A stretch of DNA of 64,000 bases from Pseudomonas sp. sp1636 (GTDB lineage: Bacteria > Pseudomonadota > Gammaproteobacteria > Pseudomonadales > Pseudomonadaceae): NCBI RefSeq assembly GCF_030376615.1, contig NZ_JARRAB010000023.1, positions 1-64,000 on the forward strand, written 5' to 3'. Below, one piece after another: positions 60,900-64,000 of this stretch. The notes beneath the pieces are model-generated. The model was not told the DNA's origin and ran no database searches. It saw only the letters and a list, made by a program, of their open reading frames with translations. A program made the position numbers and the translations under genes. How positions within the stretch are numbered: the stretch's first letter is position 1; each line of letters begins with the position of its first letter.

Positions 60900-61157
60900 T
60901 AGCTTTAATCGTGGGTCCTGTGTTGCCATATTCGCGTATGCCGCCCCGTTATACGGCAATCCTCGGGCAGCGCCCAGCCCATGGATTGCCATGGGTCAGT
61001 TAACGGCCCGATAAACGTTGGCGCAATGCGCCGATTGACGGGAAATAAGCAGCCCCCCCACCGAGCGGGGGCCTGTGGCAGATTTGAAAGCGCGATTGGT
61101 GTTGGCCCAGCCGGCGCAAGGGTCGACAATCGACTCATCACTCTGCGGAGCCGCGTC

Positions 61158-62213
61158 ATGCTCGACACCGACCTTTGCTGGCAAGCCGTCTGCGCTCGTG
61201 ATGCCGCGTGCGATAAGCAGTTCGTCTTCGCCGTGCGCTCCACCGGTATCTATTGCCGCCCCAGTTGCCCGGCGCGGCGACCCAGACGCGAAAACGTCAG
61301 CTTTCATGGCGATGCGGCCAGCGCCGCCGCCGCCGGCTTTCGCCCGTGCAAACGCTGTTCGCCACAGGGCGCCAGCCCGGCCGAGCAGCTCGATCAACTG
61401 GTCATTGCCGCCTGCAAGCTGCTGGCAAACGACGAGCAGCGTCTGACCCTGGATCAGTTGGCCGCACGCATCGGCCTGTCCGCCTCCCATCTGGCCCGCG
61501 CGTTCAAGGCCCGTACCGGGCTGACGCCGAAGGCCTGGAGCAACGCCCTGCGCCGCGCGCACCTCGACGCCCACCTGGCCACAGCCGGCAGCGTATTGGA
61601 CGCCGCCCTCGCCGCCGGCTACTCCAGCACCCGCAGCCTGTATCAACACGACGAGGCACTGAGCCCGGCGCAGCGACGCAAACAGGCCGCCGGCGAGCAG
61701 CTGCGCTATACCATCGCCGCCTGCCCCCTCGGCCAGTTGCTCCTGGCCAGCAGTGCAAAAGGCGTCTGCGCGCTGCTGTTTGGCGATAGCGCCGCCGCAC
61801 TGTACGAAGAACTGCAACAGCGTTTTGCCGCTGCCCGGTTGCAACGCGACGACGCCGGGCTGGGCGACTGGCTGCAGCAGGTCATCGCACAAATCGAGGA
61901 ACCCCAGCGCAGCGCGCAGTTGCCATTGGATCTGCGCGGCACGGTGTTTCAGCAGCAGGTGTGGCAGGCACTGCGGCAAATCCCCGGCGGCCAGACCCGC
62001 CGTTATGGCGAGCTGGCCGCCAGCATCGGCAGCCACCCGCGCGCGGTGGCGCGGGCCTGCGCCAGCAATCCGCTGGGCCTGCTGGTTCCTTGCCATCGGC
62101 TGGTCGGCGCCAAAGGTGCACTGAGTGGCTATCGCTGGGGGCTGGCGCGCAAGGCAGTGCTGCTGGAGGGCGAGGCCGAAGCCAGCAGCCACCAACCGGG
62201 AGCAAACGCCTAG
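61158..62213 (+). CDS. ada: bifunctional DNA repair protein/transcriptional regulator Ada
   Basis: Ada repairs O6-alkylguanine and methylphosphotriesters and activates the adaptive response. The 351-residue product has the N-terminal zinc domain with C33, C37, C64 and C67 (YCRPSCPARRP, FRPCKRC), an AraC-type HTH (DQLAARIGLSASHLARAFKA), and the C-terminal methyltransferase with C312 in LVPCHRLVGAKGALSGYRWG. All alkyl-acceptor cysteines are intact. GGAG precedes the ATG at 61158. No AlkA domain or neighbour is seen. Confidence 0.97.
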   Translation: MLDTDLCWQAVCARDAACDKQFVFAVRSTGIYCRPSCPARRPRRENVSFHGDAASAAAAGFRPCKRCSPQGASPAEQLDQLVIAACKLLANDEQRLTLDQLAARIGLSASHLARAFKARTGLTPKAWSNALRRAHLDAHLATAGSVLDAALAAGYSSTRSLYQHDEALSPAQRRKQAAGEQLRYTIAACPLGQLLLASSAKGVCALLFGDSAAALYEELQQRFAAARLQRDDAGLGDWLQQVIAQIEEPQRSAQLPLDLRGTVFQQQVWQALRQIPGGQTRRYGELAASIGSHPRAVARACASNPLGLLVPCHRLVGAKGALSGYRWGLARKAVLLEGEAEASSHQPGANA

Positions 62214-62337
62214 CAGGCCAGTCAGCGCCAGAGGATGAACGCCATGGCCTGGCGCCTATATAGTGAGCAGCTGGCAGCCGATCTGACCCCGTGAAACAAT
62301 GCTAGGAGCCACCCCACCGCCTCTCCCACGGAGCCGC

Positions 62338-62643
62338 ATGAACCTGACCGAACTCACCGCCCGCCTGCACGCCATCCGTGACCGCAACGACTGGCGACCA
62401 TTCCACAGCCCGAAGAACCTGGCCATGGCCGCCAGCGTGGAGATGGCCGAACTGGTGGAGATCTTCCAGTGGCTCAGCGAAGCGCAATCGCGCCAGCTCG
62501 CCGCCGAACAACTGCAACATGCCGGCCAGGAAGTCGGCGACATCGTGCTCTACCTGCTGCTGCTGTGCAGCGAGCTGGGGATCGATATGGAGCAGGCGGT
62601 ACGCGCCAAGCTGGCCGACAGCGAACGGCGGTTCGCCCCATGA
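62338..62643 (+). CDS. MazG-like nucleotide pyrophosphohydrolase
   Basis: A 101-residue all-alpha NTP pyrophosphohydrolase (MazG/RS21-C6 type). The metal-binding EExxE-ExxD pattern is seen as EMAELVEIFQW followed by QEVGDIVLYLLLLC. Small MazG-like enzymes clean non-canonical nucleotides; the substrate here is unknown. GGAG lies before the ATG at 62338. It overlaps the next gene (ATGA), so the two are translationally coupled. Confidence 0.92.
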   Translation: MNLTELTARLHAIRDRNDWRPFHSPKNLAMAASVEMAELVEIFQWLSEAQSRQLAAEQLQHAGQEVGDIVLYLLLLCSELGIDMEQAVRAKLADSERRFAP

Positions 62644-63389
62644 GCGACCGCCATTTCGACGAACTGGCCACCCGTTTCGCCGAGAAGATCTACGGCGGCG
62701 CCAAGGGCGCGATCCGCCTGGCGGTGCTCCAGGCCGACCTCGCCGAGGTTCTGCCGGAGCGCCCCCTACGGGTGCTGGATATCGGCGCAGGCCTGGGCCA
62801 TATGGCGCTGTGGCTGGCCGAACGCGGCCATCAAGTGACCCTGACCGAACCGGCCGAGCCGATGCTCGATGGCGCCCGCGCGCGCTTTGCCGCCGCGGGG
62901 CAGCCGGCGACCTTTATCCAGGCGCCCTGGCAGGAACTGCTCGGCCAGCTCGAGCAACCCTACGACCTGGTGGTCTGTCACGCGGTGCTGGAGTGGCTGG
63001 CCGAGCCGCAGGCCATTCTGCCGGTGCTGCATCAGCTTTGCGCGCCTGACGGCTGGCTGTCGCTGGCCTTCTACAACAAGGACGCGCTGATCTACCGCAA
63101 CCTGCTCAAGGGCCATTTCCGCAAGCTGCGCAAGGCCGAGTTCGCCGGCGAGAAACAGAGCCTGACGCCGCAGCGCCCAATCGATCCGCGCGAGTTGGCG
63201 GCGCAACTCGACGCGCATTGGCAGGTCGAATGTAAAAGTGGCATACGGGTTTTCCATGACTATATGCCGCATGAATTCCAGGCCAAGGCCGAGCTGATCG
63301 ACCTGTTGGAAATGGAGTTGGCCTACCGCCGCCACCCCAGCTTTGTCGGCCTCGGTCGCTACCTGCACTGGCTCTGCCGACCGCGTTGA
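62640..63389 (+). CDS. cmoM: CmoM-like tRNA methyltransferase (SmtA)
   Basis: A 249-residue class I SAM-dependent methyltransferase. Motif I LRVLDIGAGLGHMALWLA, then DLVVCHAVLEWLAEPQAIL, SLAFYNKDALIYRNLLKGHF and a C-terminal IRVFHDYMPHEFQAKAELI match CmoM/SmtA, which methylates cmo5U to mcmo5U at tRNA position 34. Start overlaps the mazG-like stop. Assignment to CmoM is by motif pattern. Confidence 0.9.
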   Translation: MSDRHFDELATRFAEKIYGGAKGAIRLAVLQADLAEVLPERPLRVLDIGAGLGHMALWLAERGHQVTLTEPAEPMLDGARARFAAAGQPATFIQAPWQELLGQLEQPYDLVVCHAVLEWLAEPQAILPVLHQLCAPDGWLSLAFYNKDALIYRNLLKGHFRKLRKAEFAGEKQSLTPQRPIDPRELAAQLDAHWQVECKSGIRVFHDYMPHEFQAKAELIDLLEMELAYRRHPSFVGLGRYLHWLCRPR

Positions 63390-63522
63390 GGCCAACTGAG
63401 GAGTCCATATACTGATGCAAGCCGGGAATGAATCGAGGAGCCAACCTGGCCTGTACGGCTGGCAAAGCCCCGGATTGCCTCCGACTACACAGCGGCGCAG
63501 CGAGGCGCTGGCGGAGAATACG

Positions 63523-64000
63523 ATGAAAATCTTGCCCCTGTTGTGGCTGCCCTTACTGGTCGCCTGCCAGAGCAGCAACCCCTACATCGCGGACTCCAGG
63601 CCCATTCCGCCGGCCCCGTCACAGGCGGTTAATCGGCTGGATCTCAGCGCCTACCCGGCTCCCGCGCGTGATTATGCGCGCTACCGAAATTGGGCCTGGC
63701 GCGACGACCGGCAGCCGGCCGGCAGCGCCTGGGCCAGCTCGACCCTGGTGCAGGAAGCGCTGAGCAACGCCCTCGACCAACGCGGCCTGCGCCCAGCCCA
63801 ACCCGGCACCACCGCCGACCTCGAAGTCAGCACCGAGATGCGCCTGGAACACCGCCTGCGCCAGGTTGCCGATCACTATGGCAGCCACTACGGCCATCAA
63901 CGCTACGCTGACGAATTCGGCCTGTGGGGCAGTGCGCCGCTGGTGCGCACCTATGCGGAAGAGGTGGTCGTGGTGGGCATCGAGCTGTTCGACGTGCGCG
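63523..64000 (+). CDS. DUF4136-like lipoprotein (partial, runs off window)
   Basis: An open frame of about 159 codons continuing past the window end. It begins MKILPLLWLPLLVACQSSN with a lipobox LVAC, so it is a lipoprotein. The mature part (RNWAWRDDRQPAGSAWASST, LVQEALSNALDQRGLRPAQ and TTADLEVSTEMRLEH) fits the DUF4136 family of outer-membrane-associated lipoproteins of unknown function. The C terminus is not seen. The GGAG before the ATG supports this start. Confidence 0.82.
   Translation, partial: MKILPLLWLPLLVACQSSNPYIADSRPIPPAPSQAVNRLDLSAYPAPARDYARYRNWAWRDDRQPAGSAWASSTLVQEALSNALDQRGLRPAQPGTTADLEVSTEMRLEHRLRQVADHYGSHYGHQRYADEFGLWGSAPLVRTYAEEVVVVGIELFDVR

Overview
The window is a chromosomal segment of a high-GC gammaproteobacterium. 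Gene content and order point to Pseudomonas in the broad sense. The run ispH-fkpB-lspA-ileS-ribF-murJ, rpsT, creA, proB, obgE-rpmA-rplU, ispB, then the small genes known in P. aeruginosa as PA4570 and PA4572-PA4577, follows the P. aeruginosa PA4557-PA4583 order. It continues with morA-glyA, a MapZ-like PilZ gene, radA, mscL, an fpr-like gene and rlmG. This assignment comes from protein recognition alone; no database search was run.

Layout. 1-7.6 kb is a minus-strand housekeeping operon (isoprenoid, lipoprotein, tRNA charging, flavin and peptidoglycan functions). 7.7-16.1 kb holds ribosomal proteins, GTPase, proline and polyprenyl genes, and small conserved Pseudomonas genes, one behind a clear Fur box. 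16.2-21.8 kb holds a Lon-like protease, then a NorR nitric-oxide regulator divergent from a small glycine-zipper protein, with three GT-N7-AC NorR-type sites and a sigma-54-like promoter between them. 22-33.8 kb holds rtcB, ettA, the large GGDEF/EAL protein MorA, glyA, a PilZ protein, radA and two tandem YdcH-like genes. 34-39.4 kb holds mscL, an fpr-like reductase, rlmG, and a redox locus in which a cytochrome b561-FNR-ferredoxin fusion is divergent from two c-type cytochrome genes, with two PmrA/QseB-like boxes between them. 39.6-43.5 kb holds a conserved unknown, a DJ-1 family gene, an NCS2 purine permease and trmA.

The most unusual part is 43.86-58.21 kb: a ten-gene minus-strand operon facing a LuxR-family regulator. 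Its first gene resembles 3-dehydroquinate synthase II (GriH/MJ1249) and its ninth resembles the DhnA-type aldolase GriI/MJ0400. In Streptomyces griseus this pair makes 3-amino-4-hydroxybenzoic acid (3,4-AHBA) from aspartate semialdehyde and dihydroxyacetone phosphate, bypassing shikimate. Between and after them lie two adenylate-forming ligases, a condensation-like acyltransferase, a thioester-reductase-like SDR, a predicted outer-membrane barrel, and a LolCDE/MacB-type ABC system in which one permease carries a LolA-like C-terminal domain. No PKS, NRPS, carrier protein, tyrosinase or phenoxazinone-synthase gene is present. I infer a small aryl or acyl-aryl metabolite that is moved to the cell envelope and controlled by a LuxR solo in which the usual ligand-pocket Trp is Cys. 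The cluster sits between trmA and a DUF411 gene, with no transposase or integrase in sight.

58.6-64 kb returns to ordinary genes: DUF411, YpfJ-like metallopeptidase, RIO-type kinase, Ada, MazG-like hydrolase, CmoM-like methyltransferase and a DUF4136 lipoprotein cut by the window end. I saw no tRNA, rRNA, CRISPR array, prophage or intact insertion sequence.
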